A stretch of 64,000 nt of DNA from Semisulcospira habei (GCA_036245525.1 BTPG01000004.1:52717960-52781959), one strand, 5' to 3'; numbered from the stretch's first letter, positions 11,600 through 22,639 are shown. A program made the numbers and translations. The notes: generated by a model from the letters alone, not told the origin.

Positions 11600-13512
11600 T
11601 TTTCACATTTCATAGTGGTCTTTCGCAACTTGTTGGGGGGTCTGGGTTCGGGGGTTGGCTCGATTGTAAACATGGTAACGGATGGAGCACACGACACATT
11701 GGTGGTCCTTACCCTCGCCTGGCACAGGTACGTGAAGTCTGCCACCTAATCGCAGTCGATTCATGTTCTCGTCGGAGCGTGGTCGGTTTGCAGGACGGCA
11801 GGGTTGACGCCATTTCCCTACAAGCTGACGAGCGAGGTCCAGCTTGAAGTTGAACATGCCTCTTGTCTTTTTTGCCTGCCTCTTTGTGGGGTGTCAAGCT
11901 GTCTTCAAGGACAAAGGCGTTGAAGATGGCACATTCAGCTTGCGCTCCATTGTCTTCTTTGATATGTTCTGCCGAGTCATTTGGTCCATGTGGTCAATGC
12001 CACCCATGTATTGCTGGTAGTTTGCAACTAGGGGAGACCAGGGAATGTGTCGCACTGTCCCATCTTTCTGTCGGCACTTGACAGTGTCATTACCTGTTGG
12101 CTTTTGGAATTTTGACAGGTATACACCATTCTGTTGTCCTTCCAGCTTTGGGCCACTATCTGACCGCTGTGGCGTGTTTCAGATGCCCAACGTGGCAGGC
12201 GGTTCACCACAGCACCTGTTTTCACAATGTCCTTCAGGAATCCTTTCCTGTTGGGTCTCACTGTCCCACACAGGTAGGTGTCCTTGGTCAACAGGTAATG
12301 TGCCAACGTGGGACTGGTGTAAAAATTATCTATCTACATGACCAGCGTTGAAAAGATGTTTGGTCATGGCCACCACCACTCTCCCACTCAGCCCAAACAT
12401 CTCATCAGCACTGTCAGCTGATTTACCTACATACACTTCAAAGTTGTGACAGTACCCTGTCACTGCATCAGCACACACCCACGCTTTGATGCCAAACTTC
12501 ACAGGTTTCTCCTTCATAAACTGTTTGTTAGCTAGCCTACCTTTGAAAGGAATCATAGCCTTATCGACAGACAGTTCTCTGTGAGGCACATACTCCTCCT
12601 GAAATTTCTGTCACATGTTGTCAAGCATGTACCTTACCTTTGTCAGTTTGTCATTAGCACCAGATGGGGGTGGATCGGAAAATGCGATGTACTGCCTGAT
12701 CTGCATAAAACGATCCCTAGTAATCACAAGGGGAATATTGGTACCCATCATAAAGTAGGGTGTGCCCTCTCCGCCAACTGTCCAGAAGGCGGAGTCTCTG
12801 TCAAGTTTCACAACGTCCATCATGATGACAATACCATAAAATGCTTTCATCTCTGTCAAAGAAACTGGCCACCACTCACCCTTTGTTTTTCGCCAGATCG
12901 TCCTGTCTCCTCCCTCTCAGCTCTTTGATTTGTCAAGTCGACGACTCGTGTGAATACATCGTCAGTGTAAAACAGCAGAAAAAGAGACAGAGCCGTGGCT
13001 GACGTGTCTAGCACACGAGCCGGGCCTGCTAGCTTCTGGAATGGTCGCTTGTCACCTTGCCGCGGTAAATCAGCAGCCCAGGTGAAGGTGGGCGCCAGGT
13101 AGAAAAGAGGCATATCGTCGGGATCATCGACTTCGTCGTCGGACTGTAGCTCAATGTCACTGTCGGTGTCATTCACAGCTGGCTGACCGTGACCACGTAC
13201 GTCTAGTGCCGGTGGGTCAAAGATATCCCTGTCCAACAAATCAAACTGTCCGGCATCCCAAAACTCATTGTCCGACCACAAGTCGCCATCATCACTCTCA
13301 AAATCACTCGACATTATCACAAAATTACACACTAGTAACTCGAAAACTGCAAGAGGAACACACTCTGGCACTGTCAGGATATCGGTTAAGTAAACAGGAT
13401 GTGGCCCAAGTTGCCGCGCGGCCACCGAGGTCATGTGAGTGACGATGCGCGTCATCGCGCGCGTGATTCGAAACGCCTGAAACCGCTGTAACGGTTTGCC
13501 AGGTTCAAAGGG
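11600..13512 (-). mobile_element. piggyBac-type DNA transposon, right end intact
   Basis: The minus strand begins at 13512 with CCCTTTGAACCTGGC next to TTAA (13513-13516), the terminus and target expected of piggyBac. It encodes the transposase relic described separately. The other terminus was not found near 11.5-11.6 kb, so the left end is probably deleted or diverged. Confidence 0.85.
11603..13314 (-). pseudogene. piggyBac-like transposase, frameshifted
   Basis: The start is at 13314 (MSSDFESDDGDLWSDNEFWD), an acidic N-terminus usual for the family. Later blocks in separate frames are AFYGIVIMMDVVKL (12611-12859), LSVDKAMIPFKGR (12326-12589), DNFYTSPTLAHYLL (about 12340 downward), YQQYMGGIDHMDQ (about 12010) and a Cys-rich C-terminus with CVVCS near 11680. 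The three catalytic aspartates of the DDD triad are all recognisable (VDK, DNF, GIDHMD), although VDE has become VDK. At least three frameshifts or stops separate the blocks, so no intact protein is made. Confidence 0.9.
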
Positions 13513-13729
13513 TTAACAGGTTTGTACAGTAGCTGTGGACGCATAGTCTAAAAAAGAAAGAGGAAACCCTGCATCATAGTGGCAAAACCTGGTGGAGGTA
13601 TGAATATGGTGCAATTGAGTCCCATTCTTATTGTGGGTCTGCATAGTACAGAGGATTAATTCAGCCCTGCCACACTATCGTGCATGGTACAGGTAGTTCA
13701 AGTGGCATGCTACTCTGGCACCACCCATA

Positions 13730-13803
13730 ATAATTCAAGGTTAGTGCCAGATTAGTTTGGCTCCATCACGCTCCAAGCTAATTTGGCGCTAACCTTGAAT
13801 TAT
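13730..13803. repeat. Palindromic TTAA-MITE core, 49 nt before exon 4
   Basis: An inverted repeat runs from ATAATTCAAGGTTAGTGCCA to the complementary TTGGCGCTAACCTTGAATTAT. It belongs to the foldback family seen at 36.4 and 59.2 kb. The loop is CTCCATCACG. The outer termini are not recognisable here. Confidence 0.85.
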
Positions 13804-13852
13804 CGTGTAGACCCATATTATTATGGCATTTTGCAATTTGATCTTTTTGCAG

Positions 13853-13937
13853 AAGACAGAGGCAACAAGAGGCGGCGTTCACGATCTCGTTCCAGAGACC
13901 GTCATAGGGGTCGACGGTCTCACTCCAGGGAGAGGAG
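13853..13937 (+). CDS. HNRNPUL1: hnRNP U-like exon 4: RS-rich segment
   Basis: The acceptor TTTTTGCAG and donor GGAG|GTACTG bound a frame reading EDRGNKRRRSRSRSRDRHRG and then RRSHSRER. It is Arg/Ser-rich, like SR proteins. The phases (1 in, 2 out) join exons 3 and 5 exactly. Confidence 0.85.
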
Positions 13938-14258
13938 GTACTGGGCATCATCAGTTCTGTTGTGTATCTGTGTATGAATGTTAATGCCAAGTAGTTTAAG
14001 AACAGTACGAACATCATTCTCAAGCCGTTTTGGCCTTTTTTTAGCTCAAGAATTCTTACAACGGCAAGTTTGAAAACTGGTCCTGTTACCAATAACTTCT
14101 ACCATTGGAAAATAAAGGTTCATTGTTCATTACATTAATAGAGATAGCAAAAAGGCATAGATCCACATGAGCTTCCATTGTGCGGGGGGGTTCATGAGGA
14201 TGTATGCATATTACTGAGAAATTGTATCGATGTCACTAACCATTGAATGTTACTTTAG

Positions 14259-14341
14259 GCGCAGCCGCAGTCCCCCGATTCGCAAGGTAGAAATGGACGA
14301 CTGTGCTTGGGAAACGGTCACCAGTTTCCAGCTGGACAGAT
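14259..14341 (+). CDS. HNRNPUL1: hnRNP U-like exon 5: RS end and SPRY lead-in
   Basis: It reads RRSRSPPIRKVEMDDCAWET and then VTSFQLDR. With the next exon this gives DRYNCDLNL, equivalent to the LDTYNCDLHF that opens the SPRY domain of hnRNP U. The donor is T|GTGAGT. It leaves in phase 1. Confidence 0.92.
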
Positions 14342-15110
14342 GTGAGTTTTTGTCATGTCTTTCACAGGCATGTTCTATAATATAGTAAAACTGTTGCTGC
14401 AAGGGTTGCGTGTGAAGAAAAACCCCACAGAAAATAGATGTTGAAACCCTTTTAACCATTTCATCGCCAGATGTACAGTGCATGTGTGCACCTGCCTGCT
14501 ATCCTGACAGAACGGTGCAGCTGCTGTACACCAGCAGTGTAGACACACCCTACCATTTTTAAACATCGTTAACTTCTGAACCATTTTGACCAATTTTATC
14601 AAATGAGATACCAAATTGAAGAGAATTAAACAAAGAATCCAACCATTCTCAATCCATTATTCTGTGAATGTAGTGGAAAAAGATACCTTTGATGATGGAA
14701 GATAAAATTTGAAATGTGGGAACTGCACTTTCCTGTGTGCTACGCTCAATCTTGGCATCATCATTGTGGACAAATCAACAAATATTAGGAGAATAAGGAA
14801 AGGAAAAATGAATCAACTCGTGAAACAAATACAGACCTGCCAACCACTACGCTTTCGCTGTATTTTCCTACGCCAACATTTCCAATACTACGCTACTACG
14901 GTCATTAATGAAATTCTACGCTGAAGAAAAAAAAATAAACCCCAAAAATCTTTTTTTGTGTTTTCGGTTTGTAGTCGGTAAGAATATGCGGTTAGGGCCA
15001 ATGAGATTGAGCGGATGGAACTTCCGGGTTTCCCAGCGTGCATCATTTTATTCAGAAAGTGCGTCAGATAAACGACGGTCTGAACCATGCTGAAGAGAAA
15101 GGAACCGGAA
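14342..15110. other. Intron, no recognisable feature
   Basis: Simple AT-rich intronic DNA. No motif was recognised. Confidence 0.5.
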
Positions 15111-15115
15111 TCGAT

Positions 15116-16230
15116 GTGTAAAGATGTGTTTGACTTCGCACACTATATGATGCAATGGCCTGTTTATCGGCCGGCAGGCTGTACACACTGGAGCAATACA
15201 AGTCGGTGTGAATTTTTATATCTAGTTCATGTGTTTCGAGGACGTTTTGCTTTGAATTGCCGGTACTCATCATCGGCGGACCAAACCGTGGAGAGAAAAT
15301 TTAGTGTAGCGTTCTGCTGCACGAATCTCGATCTCCGTTTAATCCTCTTCCCCGTATTGGCTGGGGATTAGGATTGGTAGGTCGTTGGCTCACTTTCGGA
15401 AGGATGCTTGCATGGGGACGTAGCTTGGTGGATAAGACACTGTGCTGGCAGTCCTAAGGTCCCGGTTTAGAATCCCCTGGTGGGCAGGCATGGGATGTGG
15501 ACCTTTCCTCATTCCCATCGAGTCAAATTTACGTACAGACTCGGGTTGCCTGTCTCGCCTTTGTGTGCACAGCGCGCATAATCAATCTATATAATAACGG
15601 TATTATTATTGTTATTAATCATCAAGTGCGCACGTTAAAAATCCCATTACTGCTAATCGAAAAGAGAAGGCCCGGTAGGGCCAGTGAAATGGAAACAGAA
15701 ATATTTCACATGCACCGAAGTTAATAGCCGGGTGGAGGTTTGCACATAAAGTAGCGCTTAACTAGCAGCAGGCTTTCAAAGCTCCAGCTTCCATCCCTAC
15801 GGCGGCGCCTGGAGTATCTTTAATTAGATGAATATGTGCGCCTTGGATATACCGTACCATACCATAGAGTTGTATCCTAGTGTTTGTGAGGTTCAACTTT
15901 CGTGTTGGACAATTTTCCATCATTGCACTATTTTTTTCCCCTTGCCTTTCCTTTCTCCTTCCCCTCCACCTTTTATTTTCTCCACTCTCCTTCACCCCCT
16001 GTTTTCGGGGTGTCATTTAGATATCCCTTTGGTCACTTCAAAGGAGGTAGAGATTTGATGTCTGTGTCCTTTTTTAAACACTATGTGTATGAGTAGGTAT
16101 CGCAGGTTTTCTGTGGATTTGTTGAACTTAATCCGTTCAACTGTTTTTAGGGGTGAACTCGTACGGTTCATTCGTGTGTAAAGATGTGTTTGGCATCGCA
16201 CACTATATGATGCAGTGGCCTGTTTATCTG
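15116..16230. repeat. Direct repeat pair of about 55 bp flanking 1 kb
   Basis: GTGTAAAGATGTGTTTG followed by CGCACACTATATGATGCA and TGGCCTGTTTATC occurs at 15117-15171 and again at 16176-16229 with few changes. The copies may be a segmental duplication or decayed long terminal repeats. A SINE lies between them. Confidence 0.7.
15408..15740 (+). mobile_element. tRNA-derived SINE
   Basis: A tRNA-like head holds box A-like TAGCTTGGTGGATAAGAC (15421) and a decayed box B (GGTTTAGAATCCCC). The body holds TTTACGTACAGACTCGGGTTG, CCTGTCTCGCCTTTGTGTG and AAGTGCGCACGTTAAAA. The same body is found on the minus strand at 19.8-20.0 kb. Confidence 0.8.
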
Positions 16231-16468
16231 AACTGAATAAAACGTTGCCATCTTAGCAACTTGCGCGTTAAACTACTCTTGACTCTCCAAAACTACTCCC
16301 ATTTGTCCCAAATACTACTCCCATAGCCGTGTAGGGGTTGGTAGGTCTGCAAATATGATTTACTCGCCAAATTGAAGGTAAATCCATAGTGATAATGCAT
16401 GAAAATCCAACACAATCGCAACACTTCACACTGTTCACAGATGTACAGTTTACTGCTTATTCTTGGCT

Positions 16469-17744
16469 TCAACACTTGCCTGCACAAGTGGGTAGTGAAG
16501 GCAATCTAGTTCTCTTCTGGCGACAATGCCCCCAATCATCTCCATTGTCTATTTCATCTGAATCATTAGGGATAAAATCGCTGTCGTTTTCAGCTTCTAG
16601 TTCAGAATCGCCACCGAAATCATGGACAAACTCTTCACCACTATTGCTGTCAACAGCCGGCCAATCCGGCAGTGTACCGCCTAAAAGTAAATCTGCGTTC
16701 TTTAGAATTTGGTCTTTTTTTTTTTTTGCTACTCCAATTTTCTTTGTCGACTTCAGAGGTCTACCTCTCACGCTGCTCATCCCCGTCAACCCCAGTGTGC
16801 TCACCCAGGCCCGCTGGTTGTTCCAGCCAGACTCCCGCTATATATATGGCAGGTAGTATGGGACTCCCTCTGGAGGAAACTCCGCACTGCTGCCGAGTCA
16901 CTTCGGTGGTGTTCAGTGTAGCCACACCTACTATTCCCCCTACTTACGACATTGCTAGTCGCGGAGTCGACGAGTGGGAGCTCCCCCCAGAGGTGGTGAG
17001 TCAACCACTACGTCCTTCCATGCACAGCAGCAGGTCTGGCCTAAGACGACCGCACACCTAGGGCTCCTGGAGGACTGGGATGAAGTCACCATGAGATGGA
17101 GTCTTGAGGGATCAGAAACCTGGACCAGCATTTTTTCATTTTGCATGAGGATGAAGATATGATGATGCCATGGTGGTCCATGTGGTTGGGGACTGCGTGA
17201 CAGGGCCGCATTCCACGCTTCCTGTCATAAATATCCTGGTGTTAACCAGGCCCGGGAACTGCGGACACCTGCGGTGCCAGCCGTGTAATCATTCACACCT
17301 TGCGATGTGTCATAACCTGGGGAGCACCCCCAAAGTCGCACCCGTGAAGTGGGTGAGTCTCGGCTGCGTGGCATCAGCCTTTCCCATTGGGTCCATAGCA
17401 CACCCGCTCTGGGTAGGAGCTGACCCAGGTAGGAAAAATCCCGCTTGACTCGGCTGGGATTCGAACCCAGATCTCCCGGCCGCCAGTCCGACACGCTTAC
17501 CACTGCGCTACGGAGGCCGGTTTAGAATTTGATCTTCATGGTCGAGACGATGTGCTGGCCATGTTTTTTCTCCAAAAACGCAGAAGAAATCGCGTGAAAA
17601 CTCACTGTAAATTAGCTCGATTCAAAGCTTGGAGCCTTGTGTCACATGACAATGTTAAAAGGAATGGTTTCTGTCTCGTGTACAGAAGATTCAGTCAGGT
17701 TTGTGAACGCCATTCGGCGCCTTTGGCAATGAAAGGGTTAAGGC
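16469..17744 (-). mobile_element. Second piggyBac-type relic, TTAA-flanked on one side
   Basis: The minus strand starts at 17740 with CCCTTTCATTGCCAAAGGCG next to TTAA (17741-17744). Downstream, broken by an 800-bp retroposon, an acidic frame runs from about 16716 to 16469 (ILKNADLLLGGTLPDWPAVD, then GDSELEAENDSDFIPNDSDE). That resembles the acidic N-terminus of piggyBac transposases. No catalytic part is present and the left end was not found. Confidence 0.55.
16716..17519 (-). mobile_element. Long tRNA-headed retroposon (about 800 bp) with poly(A) and 16-bp TSD
   Basis: On the minus strand the 5' end (about 17518) is tRNA-like: GTAGCGCAGTGGTAAGCG (box A) and GGGTTCGAATCCC (box B). The 3' end is a poly(A) run (T run at about 16717-16729 on +). 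Flanks match as a target duplication: TTTAGAATTTGGTCTT at 16700-16715 and TTTAGAATTTGATCTT at 17520-17535. It is not a functional tRNA gene, because the acceptor arm does not close and the unit is a retroposon. Confidence 0.88.
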
Positions 17745-18700
17745 CAGACACTACACCCCAAAAATGAGGGTTTTTTTCTGTCTAAAATATTTTTTTAACT
17801 GTTGATGTATATTGATAGAGTTTGGTGAGCTGAGACCAAAAAATGTGTTTTTTGGGTGTGTATGATTCCCCTGTTGCCCTGGAAACCAATCAAGATGGCC
17901 GTGTATACACATTTTAGTGCAAATTTTAAAGCAATAGATCTAAACAACTGCTGAACAAAATTCTTTTTTCTGGTGATTCTTTGTCAAAAGAATTACATTT
18001 TGTCAAGAGTATTTTATTCTGCAGCTGATGGGGAAAAAAAGTTATGATGAAATCTTACATGAGCTGAAAGAGGAAAAATATTGACTTTGGGAAATTGAAT
18101 AGCCACATTTCCCCGTGTGCTATCACAAAATCTTTTTAACAAAATGCAGCAAAGTGAATAACAGTCATCGCCTACTGACCAGACCGGAGCAGGTAGTTAT
18201 CTTCCGACTACGCACCGGCCATAACCAACTGAACTGGCATCTCCACACCAAGTTTGGAATTGGCCAGTCAGACCAGTGCCCACGCAACTCTGGTAGCATG
18301 ACAACAGACCATGTGCTACAGACCTGCCCCACGTTCACAACCATCAGACGGAGACATTGGCCGGAACAGACAAGGGTGTCCCGCAAGCTCTATGGAGGCC
18401 TGGAGAACCTGCGGCGCACGGCAGCATTTATAGAGGAGACCGGGCTGTCCATATAAAAGAGTGTTCGAGGAAGAATAACAGTCATATTTGCAACGTTTGA
18501 ATGCTGTGCCTCTTCAAGTTTGAGATCTATTCAAAGATAGAAAAAAGTGAAATGATAAATGGAATACGGTAAACATCAAACAAACAAATATGCGAATTAT
18601 GGATTATTAACATATTTCACATAAGAAAAGAAGAGCAACAGGTTTCTTAGTATTGGATATATGCACATTCATAAAGTTTTAGCAGCGGTAAGGACGTGCA
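17741..18700 (+). mobile_element. TTAA-flanked element, terminus GGCCAGACACTACACCCC
   Basis: TTAA followed by GGCCAGACACTACACCCC starts at 17741. About 230 bp (TTTGGTGAGCTGAGACCAAA, GTTGCCCTGGAAACC, AAGATGGCC, ATAGATCT) match in reverse the sequence at 58270-58502, which ends ...GTGTCTGGCC-TTAA. The far end of this copy is not identified. It is a piggyBac- or Kolobok-type element judged by TTAA; the superfamily is uncertain. Confidence 0.65.
18169..18472 (+). mobile_element. Jockey-like LINE 3' fragment with 13-bp TSD
   Basis: The frame reads RLRTGHNQLNWHLHTKFGIG, then DQCPRNSGSMTTDHVLQTCP and GLENLRRTAAFIEETGLSI. This is the zinc-finger-like C-terminal tail of Jockey-type LINEs. The expected CxCG motif is damaged (CPRNSG). 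The target duplication GAATAACAGTCAT flanks it at 18156-18168 and 18473-18485, so this is a 5'-truncated 304-bp insertion inside the TTAA element. Confidence 0.9.
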
Positions 18701-19210
18701 CAAAATGTCAACTGTGCTGTGTCGCTTCAGATACACCTGTATGGTGTCAAAAACCAAATTTCTTTATCATTTACTGTCCAGTGCCCACATCATGAACATT
18801 TGTTTTCTCAAAATACATTACCAATGGCATTACTGTATGGAAGATACACTTAGCTTAACGATTTCAGCCTAAAAAATCATTGTGTATAATTGCACAACCA
18901 GGGAGGCACCTCGTAGGCCGTTACCAGGACCCTAGTAGCCTCCCTTTCCTCATTCGGGCACAAGTGCAGGTGATATATACCAGTTGAACACTCAGCTTAG
19001 TTGCGATAGGTCGTGTCTACCACGTGCTCAGCCTACCTTCAACTTTTCCTTGGATTCTTGGATTCTTTCTTCTCCACCGGTGCCTTGTGCTCGCGTTTGT
19101 TTCCTGGGATTTACGTGGTGCCGTATGCTTCACTTGGACGTGTGTTTTGTGTGGCGGCATGCTTTGTTTCTTGCGGGAAGACGTGGCGCCGTTTTCCTCC
19201 TTCGGGACCA

Positions 19211-19598
19211 TACCCCACCCAGGTCTGCCTTGGGGGACTTGGGTGGGGTTAGGTATTTTTTAGTTCCCAGGGTCACCCTGGTCAGCCCCACAGGGTGGGT
19301 TTTTCTCTCTATTCTGGGGCATGTGTTTCTGTCTACCCTTTGTCCATTCACCTGTATTTGCCTTTTTAAAACTCTCCCTACTGTCTGCACTGCCTGTAGC
19401 TCTTGATATTGGATGTGTGCTGCTAAATGGTCTTAGCTTTATTTAGGCCCCATGTTGTAGGTTTATGTAACGTATTTGACCGGCTGGCGACATACATTCA
19501 ATTTTCTGTTTTTTTTTTTTTCACAAGCAGTGCAGGCACGTCCTGAGAAAGCCTTGTTGCTGTCGGGACGTTAAGCAATGTACAATCAATCAATCAAT
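19211..19598 (+). mobile_element. 388-bp SINE-like retroposon, copy 1, 12-bp TSD
   Basis: It starts CCCCACCC...CTTGGGTGGGG, a short hairpin. It continues AGTTCCCAGGGTCACCCTGG and TGACCGGCTGGCGACATAC-like wording, and ends GTTAAGCAATGTACAATCAAT with (CAAT)n. The target duplication CCTTCGGGACCA is at 19199-19210 and 19599-19610. Three more copies are at 24.6, 28.8 and 31.3 kb. No coding capacity. Confidence 0.92.
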
Positions 19599-19789
19599 CC
19601 TTCGGGACCACATGGCGCCGTTGCTTCTGCGCGGACTACTTGCAGTGTGTCGTTTCCTAGCCTCCTTCCTTACCTTCCGTCGCTTGGGATATGGCCAGGT
19701 AATGTCTTGGCATGCTTCGGCCGTAGGGTTTTTGACTGGCCGGCGCACTCATTGAATATGGTTCGTTCATTCACAAATTCTACCCGGTA

Positions 19790-20010
19790 CGGCACTGGTC
19801 GTAAATTTCGCTCACGTGGCCCTTTCCTACGATAGGGCCACGTGCCTTATCGCATGCATTGGTAAGTATTTTAAAGTGCGCACTTGATGTTATGCGTGCT
19901 ATACACACGAAGGCAAGACAGGCAACTGTAAGCCAAGTCTGTATGTAAAATTGACTGGATTGGAATGAGGAAAAGTCCTCGTCCCATTCCTGCCCACCAT
20001 GTATTGTGCG
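19790..20010 (-). mobile_element. tRNA-SINE fragment, same family as 15.4 kb
   Basis: The minus strand carries the same body as the 15.4-kb SINE: CAATTTTACATACAGACTTG, GTTGCCTGTCTTGCCTTCGT, AAGTGCGCACTTTAAAA. The tRNA head was not recognised. Confidence 0.7.
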
Positions 20011-20240
20011 GCACAAATTTTGTCTTCTACATTGCGCGCTGCACATTCACACAACGAGATTAGGATTTCATCTCGTCTACTGTATTGTTTGGAGCTCAGA
20101 TGCATTTATCCTTTAGGAACATTCAGATCTGTTCATGCTGGTCTATTTCCCACCTACCCGCCTTATGGGAATTGTCCTTGGCCCGCAGCCAGAGCGTGTC
20201 TAGGTGGGCAGACGCGCACTGTTCAATTAACGCGGAGCAA

Positions 20241-20450
20241 GGTGTTGCACCCCCCCCCCCCCCCCCCCCCCCCCCCTCCCCTTCGTCGTTTAATCTTTCG
20301 GTCCCCCGAAGCAAGGTCTAGCCCCCCCACCCCCCCCTCCCCCCTGTCGTTTGATTTTTCGGTCCCTCGAAGCAAGGTCTAGCACCTATCCCCCCCCCCC
20401 CCTCCCCCCCCCCCCCCCCCCGTCGTTTGATTTTTCGGCCCCTGGAAAAA
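20241..20450. repeat. Poly-C-linked minisatellite in DIRS copy A
   Basis: Three tandem units of about 60-75 bp contain GTCGTTTGATTTTTCGG and GAAGCAAGGTCTAGC, separated by C runs (27 C at 20250-20276, further runs near 20391-20421). Confidence 0.9.
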
Positions 20451-20799
20451 AGGCCTTTTGTATCAGGCTGAAGGTCCCAGACTCCCCTACTTTCAGCTGA
20501 TTTTTGCATGGGCAATTCCCATGCCTGAGCATAGCTATTCCGGAAGAAGAGCACGAGCAGCGAAATGATGTCACTTCAAGCATCATTGTGATGACTCAAT
20601 GTTTTACGTCACTCATTGCAGTACTAACATTTGACGTATCAGAGGATCAACTTTGCAATTTTCTTGCTGAATTTCACGCCTAGGGCTTACGGGTCAGTGG
20701 TTGATGAGCGACGGGGACTCAGCTACTGCAAACCCTGTTTATGAAAGATCATGCGGATTTTAAAACTCGCGCTTGTGCCTTCCTTGCTCAGGCTGCTCT

Positions 20800-21195
20800 T
20801 CCGCACGGCTGTGTGAGAGATGCGCTTCGGGACCCGACTGTGCTTCAGCACAGACCTTCCCGTGATATCCGGCGCTCCTCTGTGCTTCAGCGCGGTACCG
20901 CCGTCGGCGACTTGACGGGCCTTCCCGTGATGTCTGGCTCCTCTGTGCTTCAGCGCGGTGCCGCCGTCAGCGACCACTGACGGGACCCGGCTGTGCTTTA
21001 GCACAGACCTTATCGTGATTCCGGTGCTCCTCCATGCTTCAGAGTGGTGCCGCCGTCAGCAACCACCGACGAGCCTTCCCGTGATGTCCGGCACTCCTCC
21101 ATGCTTCATCGCTGTGCCGCCATCGGGCCACGGACGGGACCTGGCTGTGCTTCAGCACAGACCTTATCGTGATGTCCAGTGCTCCTGTATGCTTC
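20800..21195. repeat. GC-rich tandem repeats in DIRS copy A
   Basis: Reiterated CTGTGCTTCAGCACAGACCT, CCTTCCCGTGATGTC-like, CTCCTCTGTGCTTCAGCGCG and GTGCCGCCGTCAGC blocks run directly into the recombinase coding region at about 21195. This is an irregular array. Confidence 0.8.
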
Positions 21196-22110
21196 ATAGT
21201 GGAGTTGACTACTCCACAGCTCGCTGACTTCTTCCTCTGGCTTTTTGGAGACCAAGACCTAGCTCCCATCACGATCCGAGGATACCTGTCTATGATTGCA
21301 GACACTTACCGTCACCTAGGCCACCCAGACCCAGGCGAAAGCAAAGACCTTGCAGACCTGATGGCGCACTTCGGCCTGCAGCGTCTGGTTCCCCACTCAT
21401 TGATTCCTCGATGGGACCTACCTTGGGTACTGACGTGGCTGAACTCGGACAGGTTCGAACCGCTTTCCCAGGCTCGGTTTTCGGATGTGACACGGAAGAC
21501 ATGTTTTCTGTTGGCCCTGGCCACCGCTGCTAGATTAAGTGAGCTACATGCGCTGTCAGCAAGTCCTACCTGCCTCCAGTTCCGGGCAGACGGTTTGGTA
21601 CAGCTACTCACAGACCCTGCCTTCCTCGCCAAGACCAGGTCTCCCTTGACTGCGCCCCAGGTGTTCACCATTCAGCCGCTGGAAGATGCAAGCTTTACTC
21701 GGGAGACCAGGCAACAGGATCCTGTGCACGCCCTAAGCGTATATTTATGACGTACCAAGCCCGTCCGCTGAGGACGTCACGCCTCTTTCTGCCTTTGGCA
21801 CGCAGCAGAGAAGACATATCAGCTCAAACGATTTCTTCTTGGCTTTGCTGGGTCATAAGGTCAGCCTACCAGGACCTTGCACCAGAAGTTTCAAAGAGGC
21901 TCAAGATACGCACACCTGAGGTGAGAGCCATGGCCACGAGCGTCGCCTTCGATCGCAACTGTGCTGTTCGAGACATTGTGGCAGCAGTGGGCTGGCGGGC
22001 AGAATCTACTTCGCCCTTCTACCTCGGGGATCTGGCAGCCAAAGACGCAACCTTGCACTGGTGGGGGACATCGCCGCAGCGCAACACTCCCTCCCGGCGC
22101 CAGAGGCGCC
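21195..22110 (+). pseudogene. DIRS tyrosine recombinase (copy A), inactivated
   Basis: The frame reads TTPQLADFFLWLFGDQDLAP, ITIRGYLSMIADTYRHLG, RWDLPWVLTWLNSDRFEPL and TAARLSELHALS. It then stops at 21747 (VYL*), and the end is in another frame (IRTPEVRAMATSVAF). The first catalytic Arg (AAR) is present. The HxxR box has become PEVR, losing the His, and the region around the catalytic Tyr is damaged. It closely matches the copies at 34 kb and 51 kb. Confidence 0.88.
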
Positions 22111-22482
22111 GTAGGTATGCACTTAGCTGAAATTGTCAGGAGTTTTGCGATTGGGAGGATGGCTCTGTCTTAGCCCCACAGAACGTCACTAGGGGCCTTT
22201 ATGGGCAGGGGCAGGAGACAACTCTCGGCCCTAGGCAGGGTTCCCCGAGTGCCTCCCGGGTTGTGTATCTACACAACAGGTTCTTAGGCTGAAATTGAGT
22301 AAGTAGTAGACACTTCCAGACAGTAATGTCATCGGTAAGTATTTTTCGAAAAAATAGATTTTAGAGAAAAATTAATTTTTTTCGGTTTATATGTGGTAGT
22401 AAATGGTGTATGCAAGAACATCATCTTTTAAAAAAAATTGTAGTGTATGTATATTGTATTACTTTCCTGTGTGTGTGTGCAG

Positions 22483-22622
22483 ACAATTGTGACCTGAATC
22501 TGCGTGTGCAAGATGATGGTCTCAAGGCCAACCCTCTGACAGTGGAGGGCTTTGCCTTCATGTGGTCCGGTGTGCGAACCATGTTTGGGGTCAAGGGTGG
22601 CAAAGTCGCTTATGAAGTCAAG
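22483..22622 (+). CDS. HNRNPUL1: hnRNP U-like exon 6: SPRY start
   Basis: It reads (Y)NCDLNLRVQDDGLKANPLTV, then EGFAFMWSGVRTMFGVKGGK, then VAYEVK. This matches the hnRNP U/UL1 SPRY segment (YNCDLHF..., FAFLWAG..., GKVCYEMK). The acceptor is TGTGCAG and the donor AAG|GTGAGT. Phase 1 in, 0 out. Confidence 0.97.
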
Positions 22623-22639
22623 GTGAGTCACAATCTGTT

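Larger units (their letters stand above)
18799..22382 (+). mobile_element. DIRS-like retrotransposon copy A
   Basis: The left inverted terminal repeat (about 18799-18955: TTGTTTTCTC, CCAATGGCATTACTGTATGG, TTTCAGCCTAA, GGGAGGCAC) faces a right copy at about 22200-22382 (CTCCCGGGTTGTG, TTAGGCTGAAATTGAGTAAG, CAGTAATGTCATCGGTAAG). Inside are gag-region remains, a SINE-like insertion, poly-C tracts, minisatellites and a tyrosine recombinase relic. The RT/RNase H region is missing, and no internal complementary region was seen. Confidence 0.85.

Noticed and set aside
11863..12351. Plus-strand frames over the piggyBac region
   Set aside because: They are antisense shadows; transposase motifs read only on the minus strand.
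17445..17518. Apparent tRNA gene on the minus strand
   Set aside because: Box A and B are present, but it is the head of an 800-bp retroposon with poly(A) and TSD, so it is SINE-like and not a free tRNA gene.
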